Shown: piece after piece, positions 15,852-25,600 of the stretch
How the letters are laid out: each line of letters opens with the position of its first letter
Numbering within the stretch: the first letter of the stretch is position 1
Assembly: GCF_024256385.1 (NCBI RefSeq)
Contig: NZ_JAMLFW010000001.1
Span: forward strand, 4,774,001-4,838,000
Origin: Anatilimnocola floriformis
Lineage (GTDB): Bacteria > Planctomycetota > Planctomycetia > Pirellulales > Pirellulaceae
Length of the DNA: 64,000 bases
Reading direction: 5' to 3'
Notes under the pieces: model-generated
The model's input: only the letters and a program-made list of their open reading frames with translations
Told to the model about the DNA's origin: nothing
Database searches by the model: none
Program-made: the position numbers and the translations under genes

Positions 15852-17336
15852 TTAAGGGTTGACGGTGATCGACCAACCGAGGGGCCAATTCGAAGCGGGC
15901 TGCGGGGCCGGAGGATTGGTAAGCATCTCGAGCGTCCGCTCGGCGTGCACGTTGCCCGGGTTCAGCCGCAAAATATCCCGCTGCACGGCGATGCAGGCTT
16001 CGCGGTCACTGCCGTCCTTCAGCAAAATGTCGCTGAGCACAATCCGCGACCAGGCCAACTGCGGCGCGCGGGCGATTGCCTGGTCGACCAATTCCCTTGC
16101 CGCTCGCAAATCACCTCGAGTCGCCTTGGCTTCGGCTCGCAGCGTGAGGGCGTAGGGTTCGCCCGTTTCACATTTCTCGATCTGCTTGGCCACGTACTCG
16201 ACATCGCCCCAGCGCTCTTGCATCAAATACGTGTAACCCAGGTTCACCCACGGCGGAATCCATGCCGGCTGTTCGGCAATGAGTTCCTGAAAGACTTGCT
16301 CGGCGGAGTCGAAATTCTGTGTCTCGCGATAAATGCGCCCGAGCAGCGCGCGAGCTTCGCGTCCATCGTGATACGAACTCGCGCCGTGTACCAAATGACG
16401 CGCCGGCGGCGCTTGCAGCAGTTCGCGCAGCGAACGTTCGGCGCTGCCCAAGTCGTTGAACTCGCACAGCAGTTCGGCGCGACGAGTCGTCAGTTCGACA
16501 TCGAGCGGAAATCGCTGCAGCGCTTCGTTCGCCATGCCGAAGGCTTCTTCACGTCGGCCGAGTCGCAGCAGGGCGTCGACAATCAGCGCGTACAACCGAC
16601 GCATCCAATCGCCGTAGGCCGGCGCTAGTTGCAAACTCTTCAGCAAATGGGTGAGTGCTTGATACGGCTGGCCCGTGCGCATGTAGGTCGTGCCGAGCAG
16701 AAACAGCGTGATCGGATTTTCGGGATCGGTTGCGTAATCGAGCCGCAGCAGTCGCAAATCGCGGTTGGCCTTACGCTGACAGAACGCCGGGTCGAGATAG
16801 CCCACGTGTTCGATGCGCACATCCGAGAAAATCAGTTGATCACCGAGAGCTTCGAGCGCGGGGACAATCTGCTCATGCACGCGGCCGTTCCAGCGGGCCT
16901 GCGGATGGCGCTGAAAGAGTCGGGCATGCGAGATCAACGTCGCCGGTTCGGAACTGTGCCGACTGGGCGAAACCGTGGTCATGATGTAGACCCGCCGCTG
17001 CTCGGTTTCGCGCGGTTCACGGACGCGGTCGAACACGTCCTTCAGCTTGGCGCGGTTTATCGAATCCACCCGATCATCGGCGTCGAGCCAAAAGATCCAT
17101 TCGCCCGTGGCGTGTTCGACCGCTGCATTTCGAGCCGCCGAAAAATCATCGCACCATTCAAAATCGATAACCTTCACCCCGAGTTCTTCCGCGACCTGCC
17201 TCGTCTCATCCAGCGAACCGGTATCGACCAAGATCACTTCATCAAACAACGGCAGCACCGGTTGCAAACAGGCCCGCAGATTGGCTTCTTCGTTGCGAAC
17301 GATCATGCACAACGAAATACGAGGGGGGTGACTCAC
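15852..17336 (-). CDS. Family 2 glycosyltransferase with C-terminal TPR repeats
   Basis: A 494-residue protein. The N-terminus is a GT-A domain ('ISLCMIVRNEEANL', 'EVILVDTGSLDET', 'FSAARNAA', and 'WIFWLDADD' with the metal-binding DxD). From ~200 onward TPR-like helices repeat ('PITLFLLGTTYMRTGQPYQALTHL', 'AWIPPWVNLGYTYLMQERW'). This SunS/YwdF-like arrangement is common in enzymes that glycosylate peptides or build surface glycans; the substrate is unknown. The start is a GTG at 17334-17336. Confidence 0.88.
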   Translation of the reverse strand: MSHPPRISLCMIVRNEEANLRACLQPVLPLFDEVILVDTGSLDETRQVAEELGVKVIDFEWCDDFSAARNAAVEHATGEWIFWLDADDRVDSINRAKLKDVFDRVREPRETEQRRVYIMTTVSPSRHSSEPATLISHARLFQRHPQARWNGRVHEQIVPALEALGDQLIFSDVRIEHVGYLDPAFCQRKANRDLRLLRLDYATDPENPITLFLLGTTYMRTGQPYQALTHLLKSLQLAPAYGDWMRRLYALIVDALLRLGRREEAFGMANEALQRFPLDVELTTRRAELLCEFNDLGSAERSLRELLQAPPARHLVHGASSYHDGREARALLGRIYRETQNFDSAEQVFQELIAEQPAWIPPWVNLGYTYLMQERWGDVEYVAKQIEKCETGEPYALTLRAEAKATRGDLRAARELVDQAIARAPQLAWSRIVLSDILLKDGSDREACIAVQRDILRLNPGNVHAERTLEMLTNPPAPQPASNWPLGWSITVNP

Positions 17337-17837
17337 GCAGCGGTCCTTCCGGGCAATCCAAGATGAGAGGCAAAGAGGAGAAGAGGTCAGCGCGGAGCGA
17401 GGCAGCCGCGCGCGACCGGCCCCTTAAAGCACGTGTCGTACCAAGCCCTCCGCCCCTTCTGCTGAGCGCCTCGTGCCTTCGCTGCCGAGCCTCAGCCGTC
17501 CGGCTCGCAAATCGACGTAAGTATTTGATCTCTAGACAACTTACGTGAACGGGCGTTTGCGAGTTGGAATGACTACATCGGAACATTAGCAGTAGTCGGC
17601 GCTCATCAATCCATTCTTTGCGATACGACGAAATGGCGGCTTTACCCCTCCGGAGTGCGACACGCTGTCGCAGACGTTCAAGGCGGTTCAATGCTCGGCA
17701 GTCACCGGCCAATTTGATATTCGCGCCGCACGCGGAGTTGGCAGCCGCCTGGCCGGAATGCGGCGAGGCGCGATTCCCGTTGGAACATCGTTTGCCAGGG
17801 AAAGCCGTTTTACCCTTAGGCGAATCGAACGGACCGC
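17337..17837. other. Intergenic region with a perfect 8-bp inverted repeat
   Basis: About 500 bp between divergent genes without a convincing reading frame. A perfect inverted repeat, ACGTAAGT (17515-17522) and ACTTACGT (17539-17546), separated by 16 bp, could be a protein-binding site. Nothing else noted. Confidence 0.45.
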
Positions 17838-18506
17838 ATGACTCAAAAGAACATTCTGGTACTGGCTCCTCATCCTGATGATGAAAGTTTGGGTTGCGGT
17901 GGAACGATCAAATTGCTGACGCTGGCCGGAATGCAAGTCGATGTGATCTTGATGACGCGCGGCGAGAACGGCATGGACGCCCCGGGCCATCAGTCGGCCG
18001 TGGTGCACGACCAGTTGGCCATCACTCGCGAAGCCGAAGCCCGCGCTGCCTGCGAAGTGCTGGGCGTGCGCGACGTGCAGTTTCTGCTGGGGATCGACGG
18101 CGGGCTGATGCATCAGCCTCACCTGGTCAAACAACTTGTCACTCACGTGCAGACCGGCAACTATCAGCGAGTCTTTTGCCCCTGGTATGGCGAAGCCCAC
18201 TCCGATCACGTCGCCACGTTTCGCCTACTGCAACGAGCCCTCGCCGAAGCGGCGATCCGCCCCGCGATCTGGCTGTATGAAGTTTGGACGCCCCTCGTGC
18301 CGACCGATCACGTCCCCATCGATGCCACGATGTCCGCCAAGCGCGCAGCAATTCAAAAGCATCAGAGCCAGCTCGATTGCCTCGACTATCTGAGTGCCTT
18401 CGTGGGACTCGCGGCCTATCGCGCGCTGGCTTGCCCGCCGTCGAAATACGCCGAAGCGTTCATCACCATGGATACGTCCACGCTGCTCAATCTCAAGTTC
18501 AACTAA
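17838..18506 (+). CDS. PIG-L family deacetylase (LmbE-like)
   Basis: A 222-residue protein with the zinc motif 'LAPHPDDESLGCGGT' near the N-terminus and the distal ligand region 'GEAHSDHVATFRLL' (~residue 120). PIG-L enzymes remove N-acetyl groups from GlcNAc-containing glycolipids or thiols such as mycothiol/bacillithiol precursors. The next gene, a methyltransferase, starts 11 bp after its stop, so the two are probably an operon for modifying a glycan or small molecule. Substrate unknown. Confidence 0.92.
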   Translation: MTQKNILVLAPHPDDESLGCGGTIKLLTLAGMQVDVILMTRGENGMDAPGHQSAVVHDQLAITREAEARAACEVLGVRDVQFLLGIDGGLMHQPHLVKQLVTHVQTGNYQRVFCPWYGEAHSDHVATFRLLQRALAEAAIRPAIWLYEVWTPLVPTDHVPIDATMSAKRAAIQKHQSQLDCLDYLSAFVGLAAYRALACPPSKYAEAFITMDTSTLLNLKFN

Positions 18507-18517
18507 CCACCTGCAAG

Positions 18518-19060
18518 ATGCCTGCCATGCAACGCTTGAACTGGGGCTGCGGCCCCCTCACTCCCTTCGGCTGGATCAACTCCGATATCGCCGCCGGCCC
18601 CGGGGTCGATGTCGTTGCCGACATCCTCCAAGGCCTGCCGTTCCCCGATAACCACTTCGACTACATCGTCAGCATTCACGTGCTACCCGAGCTCGCCTAT
18701 CGCGAGCTCGATCCCGCGCTACACGAGCTCCGCCGCGTCCTCAAACCCGGCGGCATCCTTCGGCTGTCGCTCCCCGACCTCGATCTCGCGATCAACGCCT
18801 ATCGCAACAAAGACATCGACTACTTCCTGATCGGCGACGACGAAGTCAAAAGCCTCTCCGGCAAAATGATCGTGCAACTCCTCTGGTACGGCCGTTCGCG
18901 CAGCATGTTCACCTGGGAATTCACGAAGGAACTGCTCGAGCGCGCCGGCTACAGCGAAGTAACTCGCTGTGCTCACGAAAAATCGGCCAGCGGCTTGACC
19001 GGTATCACCGACCTCGACAACCGCGCGCTGGAAAGCTTGTTTGTGGAAGCGAGGAAGTGA
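18518..19060 (+). CDS. SAM-dependent methyltransferase
   Basis: A 180-residue class I methyltransferase. It begins 'QRLNWGCGPLTPFGWINSD' (motif I, binding S-adenosylmethionine), has 'VVADILQGLPFPDNHFDYIVSIHVLPEL' and 'HELRRVLKPGGILRLSLPDLD', the pattern of Methyltransf_11-type enzymes from sugar and polysaccharide clusters. The ATG at 18518 was selected because upstream codons belong to the preceding deacetylase. Linked to PIG-L deacetylase by 11 bp. Confidence 0.85.
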   Translation: MPAMQRLNWGCGPLTPFGWINSDIAAGPGVDVVADILQGLPFPDNHFDYIVSIHVLPELAYRELDPALHELRRVLKPGGILRLSLPDLDLAINAYRNKDIDYFLIGDDEVKSLSGKMIVQLLWYGRSRSMFTWEFTKELLERAGYSEVTRCAHEKSASGLTGITDLDNRALESLFVEARK

Positions 19061-19096
19061 AAGCAGCATTCCGCAACCGAGCGCCAGCGAGGAAGG

Positions 19097-19139
19097 CTCC
19101 CTCGCCCCGGTACTCCGGGGAGAGGGTTGGGGTGAGGGG
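19097..19139 (+). repeat. Dispersed palindromic GAGGGG repeat, copy 3
   Basis: Same organisation as the copies at 12.8-13.0 kb: CTCCCTCGCCCC, a short loop with CCGG arms, GGGGAGAGGG and a GGGGTGAGGGG tail. It lies 36 bp after the methyltransferase stop, where it may affect transcript ends. Confidence 0.75.
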
Positions 19140-19171
19140 AAGAAGCGGAGTGTGGTGGCTACACTGAGCGG

Positions 19172-19585
19172 ATGGCAGAATTCTCCTCTCAGTCGAGTTG
19201 GTATCCAACCAGTTCCACCGTTGAGTTGGCGGATTTTGAGTTGCCGATCCTCGTCGTTCATTACTGGGCAGTTTGGAATCTGCACGATCGAGAAATGGAT
19301 CGACGGCTCAGCGCTCTGTGCAACGAATACTCCGACCGCATCTGCTTTCGATCGTGCAACGTTGACGGTGCTGAGAATCAACGCTTCATTCCAGACATTG
19401 CGAACATTCCGGCGCTGGGTTGCTTCATCCACGGCGAGTTGCTCGAGAGTTCAATTGGCCTGAGGTCGGTTGATGAATTACGCACGGAATTCGGTGGTTG
19501 GCTTGCGCGATTCATGGTTGAAGTTGCGCAGATCGAGAAACGCTACTGGCGTGTCGAGTGGACTCTCAAAGTTGCAGTTCACTAA
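19172..19585 (+). CDS. Thioredoxin-like protein lacking the CxxC motif
   Basis: A 137-residue cytosolic protein. 'LPILVVHYWAVWNLHDREMDRRL' matches the strand and helix that carry WCGPC in thioredoxin, but the active-site cysteines are replaced ('WNLHD'). 'RICFRSCNVDGAENQRFIPDIANIPALGCF' corresponds to the next strand and the cis-Pro loop. It may therefore bind proteins rather than reduce disulfides. The initial ~18 residues look poorly folded and a later start is possible. Family placement is inferred from this pattern. Confidence 0.65.
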   Translation: MAEFSSQSSWYPTSSTVELADFELPILVVHYWAVWNLHDREMDRRLSALCNEYSDRICFRSCNVDGAENQRFIPDIANIPALGCFIHGELLESSIGLRSVDELRTEFGGWLARFMVEVAQIEKRYWRVEWTLKVAVH

Positions 19586-19644
19586 CCGAATCCTTACCAT
19601 ACCGGCATCCATCCAGTTCCACTGCTGTTCCTGCCGAGGCCCCG

Positions 19645-20979
19645 ATGATCTCTGCCGATCATGGAACGACGCTGCGGTATCGCTTCGCGGGGCGGCGTGG
19701 TTTCTTGCAAGCGACGACGTTGGCTGCTGTTGCCGGTGGGCTCATTCCGGCAGCACAGGCGGGGCTGAACCAACGGCCAAGGTCAGCGATTCTGTTTTTC
19801 CTCGCAGGCGGGCCGAGTCATATCGATACGTTCGATATGAAGCCCGATCAAACTGAGGAAGTTCGCGGGCCGTTTCGGCCGTGTGAGACAACGCTCCCTG
19901 GCCTGCTGTTGCCGGAATTGCTGCCGCAGCATCACGCGCTGGCCAAAGACCTCGCCATCGTCCGCTCGATCACCCACAATTTAGGCGTACACGATGACGC
20001 GACGCACTGGGTGCAAACGGGCTATCCGTTGTTGAATGCCCGACAGCGCGGCCAACAGAATCCGTCGCAAGGCGCCGTTGTTTCGAAGTTGCAAGGGCCG
20101 CGGCAACGCGGCATGCCTGCCTACGTGTGCGTTCCCGAGGACTATCGAACGCACATGGGATTTTATTTGGGTTCGAGTTTTCTCCAAGGTCGGCATCTGG
20201 CTCTCAACTCCGGCGGCGATCCCACGCTCGGCAACTATCGACTCCCTGAATTCGCTCTTCCGAAAGATGTCTCACTGCCACGGCTCGACGATCGCCGCAA
20301 CTTGCTCCGGTCGCTCGATCGGCTCGCGGCGCACAACGAAGCCACGGCTGCTTTTCGCGACAGCGACGATGCGCTCGAGCAAGCCGTCGAACTCTCCACC
20401 GGCTCGCGAGTTCGCCAAGCCTTTGACGTTGCTCAAGAAACCGCACAGACTCGCGAAATGTACGGCGCGCATGCTTACGGCCACGGCGCGCTCCTCGCGC
20501 GGCGATTGATCGAAGCGGGCACGTCACTGGTGGTCATCAATCTGTATGAGAAGGAAGTCGACTGGTGGGACGACCATTCGACGATCGAGAAAAATCTGCG
20601 TGCACGGCTGCCACACTACGATCGTGCTTTTTGTGCGCTGGTGAACGACCTACGGCTGCGCGGTTTGCTCGACAACACACTCGTCGCCTCCTTCGGCGAG
20701 TTCGGCCGCGGCCCGCGCATCGACAAATTGGCCGGTCGCGGCCATTGGCCCTTGGCGATGTCAGCCGTGCTCACGGGGGGAGGATTACGAACCGGACAGA
20801 TCGTCGGCTCGACCACTGCCGATGGCGGCCAACCGAAGGATCGCCCGCTTGGGCCCGGCGATCTGCTGGCATCGATCTACCAGACCATCGGCATCGATCC
20901 GCGCGCCACCGTTCCCGATCTGCAAGGTCGCCCGATTCCGATCCTGCCCACAGGCGAACCGATTCGGGAACTGTTTTGA
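19645..20979 (+). CDS. DUF1501 family protein (Tat-exported, sulfatase-like fold)
   Basis: A 444-residue protein. Its N-terminus 'RRGFLQATTLAAVAGG' is a twin-arginine signal. 'ILFFLAGGPSHIDTFDMKP' and 'VASFGEFGRGPRIDKLAGRGHWP' are the hallmark blocks of DUF1501, which shares the alkaline-phosphatase/sulfatase fold and is greatly expanded in planctomycetes, usually beside a DUF1549/DUF1553 gene. Here it stands alone, unlike the second copy at 28.6 kb. The ATG at 19645 was preferred because the longer frame begins inside the previous gene. Its reaction is unknown. Confidence 0.88.
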   Translation: MISADHGTTLRYRFAGRRGFLQATTLAAVAGGLIPAAQAGLNQRPRSAILFFLAGGPSHIDTFDMKPDQTEEVRGPFRPCETTLPGLLLPELLPQHHALAKDLAIVRSITHNLGVHDDATHWVQTGYPLLNARQRGQQNPSQGAVVSKLQGPRQRGMPAYVCVPEDYRTHMGFYLGSSFLQGRHLALNSGGDPTLGNYRLPEFALPKDVSLPRLDDRRNLLRSLDRLAAHNEATAAFRDSDDALEQAVELSTGSRVRQAFDVAQETAQTREMYGAHAYGHGALLARRLIEAGTSLVVINLYEKEVDWWDDHSTIEKNLRARLPHYDRAFCALVNDLRLRGLLDNTLVASFGEFGRGPRIDKLAGRGHWPLAMSAVLTGGGLRTGQIVGSTTADGGQPKDRPLGPGDLLASIYQTIGIDPRATVPDLQGRPIPILPTGEPIRELF

Positions 20980-21256
20980 TTGCTTGTTCTTCGGCTGCGC
21001 TCCAAGCATTGCATTCGGTGCGCACTCTTTTGTTCTTACTCCGTTCATCTTGAACGCAGGGCGGGCAGTGAAACGCATCCGCCGGCAAGCGTGACTTCTG
21101 TGTTCCTGGCTAACGAGAAGCGGTTTTCGCCGGCATTTTCGTGTTTTTTGCCCATTCACGCGGTTTTCATCTGATTCAACTCGTAAGGCATTCACTTTGC
21201 GACGCAGTGCGTCAGAGGAGCAGGCTCAAGCTATCGAATTACCAGGAACTCAAATC

Positions 21257-21775
21257 ATGACCAGCTACGTAAGTGCAATCGTTGGCGTCTTCGAAAGTCG
21301 TAGCGACGCAGAAGCGGCGATCCGCGAAATGAAAACCTATGGCGTGAATGAAAACGACATCGGCATGGTGGTGCGTCACCCCAGCGGTCGCGAATACAGC
21401 GATCCGCCGGCCAGCGACCAAGGTACGAAAGCGGTCGAGGGTGCCGCAGTTGGTGCGGCAGCAGGCGCTGGCGTTGGAGCGCTGTGGGCTCTCGGCATTG
21501 CGGCCAATGTGCTGCCGGTTATTGGCCCTGTTGTCTCCGGCGGAATCCTCGCAGCCGTTGTCGCGAGTGCTGCGGGTGGCGCTGCAACGGCAGGACTTGT
21601 CGGCGCACTAATCGGCCTCGGCATTCCCGAAGACGACGCCAATTTCTATGAGAGCGAGCTCATGGCGGGGCGCACCATCGTGACCGTGCATCCGGCCGAA
21701 CATTCCGCAGAAGTTTACGACATCATTCACCGCCACAACGGCGTGACGACGCATGCTACGGCAGCGGTCGAATAG
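21257..21775 (+). CDS. Stress-type protein with YflT/Gly-zipper region
   Basis: A 172-residue protein. The N-terminal ~60 residues ('VSAIVGVFESRSDAEAAIREMKTYGVNENDIGMVV') look like the YflT/general-stress domain, followed by an Ala/Gly-rich zone (~70-125) containing glycine-zipper helices that could insert into a membrane, and a C-terminal 'GRTIVTVHPAEHSAEVYDIIHRHNG' repeat of the first fold. AGGA precedes the ATG at 21257. A strong terminator follows. Expected in stress physiology but not tested. Confidence 0.75.
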   Translation: MTSYVSAIVGVFESRSDAEAAIREMKTYGVNENDIGMVVRHPSGREYSDPPASDQGTKAVEGAAVGAAAGAGVGALWALGIAANVLPVIGPVVSGGILAAVVASAAGGAATAGLVGALIGLGIPEDDANFYESELMAGRTIVTVHPAEHSAEVYDIIHRHNGVTTHATAAVE

Positions 21776-21798
21776 TTAGTCCTTCACAAATCTGTTTC

Positions 21799-21834
21799 AA
21801 CTCTCGCGGACAGGGCGGCTGCGAGAGTTTTTTT
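21799..21834 (+). terminator. Rho-independent terminator
   Basis: AACTCTCGC (21799-21807) pairs perfectly with GCGAGAGTT (21821-21829), followed by a T run to 21834. It ends the YflT-type gene transcript. Confidence 0.9.
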
Positions 21835-21872
21835 GTATTTCCCCATTTGTGTCTGTTTTAAGGAGAGTTGCG

Positions 21873-22583
21873 ATGCGCAACGCAGGATGGTTGATTGTGG
21901 TTATGTGTTTGGTGGGTGGCAGCTCGATGGTCCATGGCCAAACGGCGCCCCCGCGTTCAGGCGTTCAGCCTGCTGTGCAACTTGGCGCCGTTCGCCCCGG
22001 CCAGCCAGTGCAAAACGCTGCTGGCCAACAGCAGCATGGCGATCAAGAAATCGCGCACATGATTGTGGGCGGCAATCGAAACGAGATTGAGATCGCGAAG
22101 TTTGCAATGGATCGGCTGAAGTCAAACGATGCCAAGGAAATCGCGACCACGATGATCAAGGATCACACCGAGGCCCTCAATAAGTTTTCGAAGTTCGCCG
22201 GCCAGCAACCAGCGCACGTGCGAAACAACGGCAACCCTCGTACGGACGATGATCGCGCTGATGCAGCCCCGCCTGCCGGTTCGGCGCCAACAGCTGCCCG
22301 TCCGGGAGTGGGCACCTTAAATTGGTCGGCCATTGGTCAAGAAATTTGCGACCAGGGTTTGGAAGACTGCAAGAAGGAACTCTCGCGCTACGAAGGGGCC
22401 GATTTCGATAAGGCCTACTTGGGTAGTCAGCTCGGCGCGCATCATATGATGTGCACGAAGCTGAAGGTTCTCAAGAAGCATGCGTCGAGCCAACTGGCCA
22501 CGGAAATCGATGAGGCGATCGAAACGACCGAGACGCACATCAAGCATCTTCGCAAGGCGATGGACGAAGTCAAGGACAAGTAG
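21873..22583 (+). CDS. Secreted DUF4142 protein
   Basis: A 236-residue protein with a signal peptide ('GWLIVVMCLVGGSSMVHGQ') and a helical domain split by a low-complexity spacer (~100-150). 'NRNEIEIAKFAMDRLKSNDAKEIATTMIKDHTEALNKF' and the closing 'HHMMCTKLKVLKKHA' fit the DUF4142 (ferritin-like four-helix) family, predicted to be periplasmic. Metal binding is not evident. AAGGAG precedes the ATG at 21873. Function is unknown. Confidence 0.82.
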   Translation: MRNAGWLIVVMCLVGGSSMVHGQTAPPRSGVQPAVQLGAVRPGQPVQNAAGQQQHGDQEIAHMIVGGNRNEIEIAKFAMDRLKSNDAKEIATTMIKDHTEALNKFSKFAGQQPAHVRNNGNPRTDDDRADAAPPAGSAPTAARPGVGTLNWSAIGQEICDQGLEDCKKELSRYEGADFDKAYLGSQLGAHHMMCTKLKVLKKHASSQLATEIDEAIETTETHIKHLRKAMDEVKDK

Positions 22584-22593
22584 CTTCACATCC

Positions 22594-22611
22594 GTAACCG
22601 TTCTCGGTTAC
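22594..22611. terminator. Hairpin between convergent genes
   Basis: GTAACCG (22594-22600) and CGGTTAC (22605-22611) form a 7-bp stem with a TTCT loop between the DUF4142 and LptD-like stop codons. It lacks a T tract, so its terminator role is uncertain. Confidence 0.35.
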
Positions 22612-25600
22612 TCAATACCCAGCGCGCCGGCGGGCGGAATTTGCACGCCGCCGACGCGGCCCAAGCGGCTGCTGGGGAGGAACCGCGGCTCGATGCCGAA
22701 GTTCACGCCGAAGTTGTCGCGACTGGCATCGTAGTTAAAGCCGACCTTGATAAGGAACGATTCACCGACCCGCGTGAACGCCACATTCTGGCCCAGGTTG
22801 CCGGCCTTCGAGAAGTCGACCGTGGCCCCTGCCGTGGCTATCCACTTCTCACTCATGCGGTAGCTCGTCGAAGCGGCGAGGACGTTGCTGCTGATCGGCC
22901 CTTCGGTCGAACGCAAGCCGATGTACAAGTTGCCCGCTTCCGGACGGCTGAGCAGCGCACCAACGGTGACTTGCTTCAGACCTTGATCGAACAGATCGAA
23001 GAAGCCGTCGGAGAGAAACGTCAGGCGATCGCCAACATGCCATTGGAAGTCGTAGTCGATCAAGCCCAGCGGCTCGCCGAAGTTGTCGCGATCGGCTTGC
23101 GGGAAGAGCACCGCGTCGATGTCGAGCACGATCCAATCGATGATCCGTTCCTGGCCCGGCAAGCCACGCTTCGTCTGCCAACGCTGCTTCACGCCCAGCT
23201 TCAGCTCCGTCAGATCATCGGCGATTTCGGTGACAGGCGAAGCCACACTGCCTTGCAGGTTTCGCCGTAGAGCGAAGTAGCGAGCGTCGAATTGTTGCGG
23301 GATCTGATCGCCAAACGTCAGGCCGAAGGTATTGAACAACATGCGGCGGCGGAACCACTCGGTGGAGTCATCATCCAGCGGATCGTAGCCGGGAAGCTGA
23401 TCGACGTCGGCGCTCGACTTGCCATAGAAGTAGTCCGCTTCCCAGGTCACCTTGTGCGCCAGGCCGTTCAAATTCAACAGTTCGCTCTGGACGGTTGAAT
23501 CGGCAGTCCACATCGGCAAGCTCGCGCGAACGCCACCTTGGCCATAAACGCGCGACAGCGGATCGCCATTGAGATCGGCACCCCAATACGCGGCTTCACC
23601 GAGCAAGTACGGAACAACTTTCAGTGGTCCGAGTTCCAGCGGGATATCGAGTTCCTGCCGCGAAAAGGCTCTCAATCCTTGCTCATCGGCGGTTTCCCAC
23701 GGCAACAACTGGAACTTCGCCAGATCGACCGGATTCGTCGGCGTGCTGGCCACCTGCAAATCGGCATAGCCGACACTGCTGTGTTCGTGCCAGGTCAGCC
23801 AATCGAACAGCACCGTTTGACCCAGCGTGTAGTGATCAGCGCGCAAGCCCTGGGTTTGCGTAAAGAACGGATTCACCTGCACGTCGCCCGAAATGCTCCA
23901 CGAGCTGTTGGCGTTGTACTGCTTCAATTCGAAGCCGGTGTTCTGATCCTTCATCGTGTCCCACTCGAGCTCGTAGTACTGCTCGAGGAAGTTGCGGTCG
24001 CTGATCAAGCCGATCTCTGCAGTCAGCTGAAAATCATTCGGTAAGTATTGACGGTGATTGCCGAGAACTCGGTAGCGGAAATCTTTTTCCGGAACGATCG
24101 CGCGACGATCGCGACCGAGATTGTCGATGCCATCGTCTTTCAAACCCCAGGCATCGATGAAGCCGCGGTAAGCGCCCGGTGCACCCCACAGGTTTTGTCC
24201 CTCGTAGCGGTAGTTCGTGCCGAGGGCGAGGCCGCGCTCGCTTAGGTAATCGGTCGAGAGGGTCCACTTCGTACCCTGGGCAGGATCTTGGATGCCAAGC
24301 AACTGATAGAGGTCGTAGTCGAGCAGCAACTGCTGGCCGAAGACCTGGTCGCTCTTGATCCGCACATTGTCGATGTAATAGGTCGGGCTCGTCAGGTCGG
24401 TGGCGATCACCGGCCAGTAGAAGATCGGATTCTCGAACAGGTAGATCGAATTGTTTCGCGCAGTGGCCAGGAAGCGGTGGTCGACTTGAGCTTCGCCGTT
24501 GGCGGGATTCACTGCAGGCTGGCCCGTGATGGGATCGACGGCTTGCCGCTGCACGTCGATGACGTTGATGTTTTCGGATTGAATCCAGTACCGCGGCACG
24601 CCGATGCGGCTCGAAGTCATCGCGGCGTTGTAGGCTTGGAACTGCTGCCGGTTGACCTGCTGCAGTACATCGGCCTTAACGCGCAACAAGCCTTGATAGC
24701 TCGGCACCGGCGTGAGCATTTCGGCCCGCAGCACGATACCCGCTTCGGTGCGAACGTTGTAATACAACCGATCGGCATAGATCACGCGATCGCCTTGGCG
24801 GAATACGATGTTCCCTTCGAGATACAACTCGAGCGGACGATCCTTCAGGTCCATCGCCTGGCCTTGCACGCCAGGCAAGCCTGCCTTTGCCGTCCAGATC
24901 ACAAAGCGGTCGGTCTCGACCGAAACCGTGCCGAGTTCCTCGACACCATCGATCACGATCTGCATTCCCGAGGTCCCCGAAACCACGAGTTCATCAGAAT
25001 TGGGATCGGGCGTGGCATTGAGATTCCACCGTCCGCCGCTGCGCGGGAAAAACTTGACGCTGCGTCCTCGCGTTTGCACGGGCTGACCGGCCGGTGCGAC
25101 GAGTTCTTCCTGACGCACCATTTGCGCGGGCTTCACATCGAACTGCGCCGGATCGCGAGCTCCCAAGCCGCGCTCGAAGATCGCCGGTTTCACCTGCGGT
25201 TCTTCTGTCGGCACGGGCACGGAAAGTTCGATGCCGGCCTGGGTATAGAACCAGCCGAGCCAACTGCGATCGACGAGCGACTGCGCCGCGCGACCACCGA
25301 ACGAATGCGGATCGCCCTTGCGGCCGTAGTCGACGCGAACGCTCCCTTGCGGCCCTTCGAGATAGGCAATCACCTTGCTCGCGCGGCCGGTGTAGGGTTC
25401 GGCGCGATCAAGCCACAGCACGGCTTCGGGCGCGGTCGCCACTGTGTCGCCTTGCTTGATCTGCAGATCACCGCGAAGCACGTAGACGTCGTACTGCCCT
25501 TGCTTCCAGTGCGTGGCCGAAGCCGCGCGAATGCTGACCGGAACGTTGGTTTCTTCTTGCGGCAACTCGATGCCGCCGGCTGCGAAGGCATTCGCGGCGA

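Noticed and set aside
17337-17837. A small leftward gene in the gap before the PIG-L gene
   Set aside because: The candidate frames have basic, biased composition without a ribosome site or motif.
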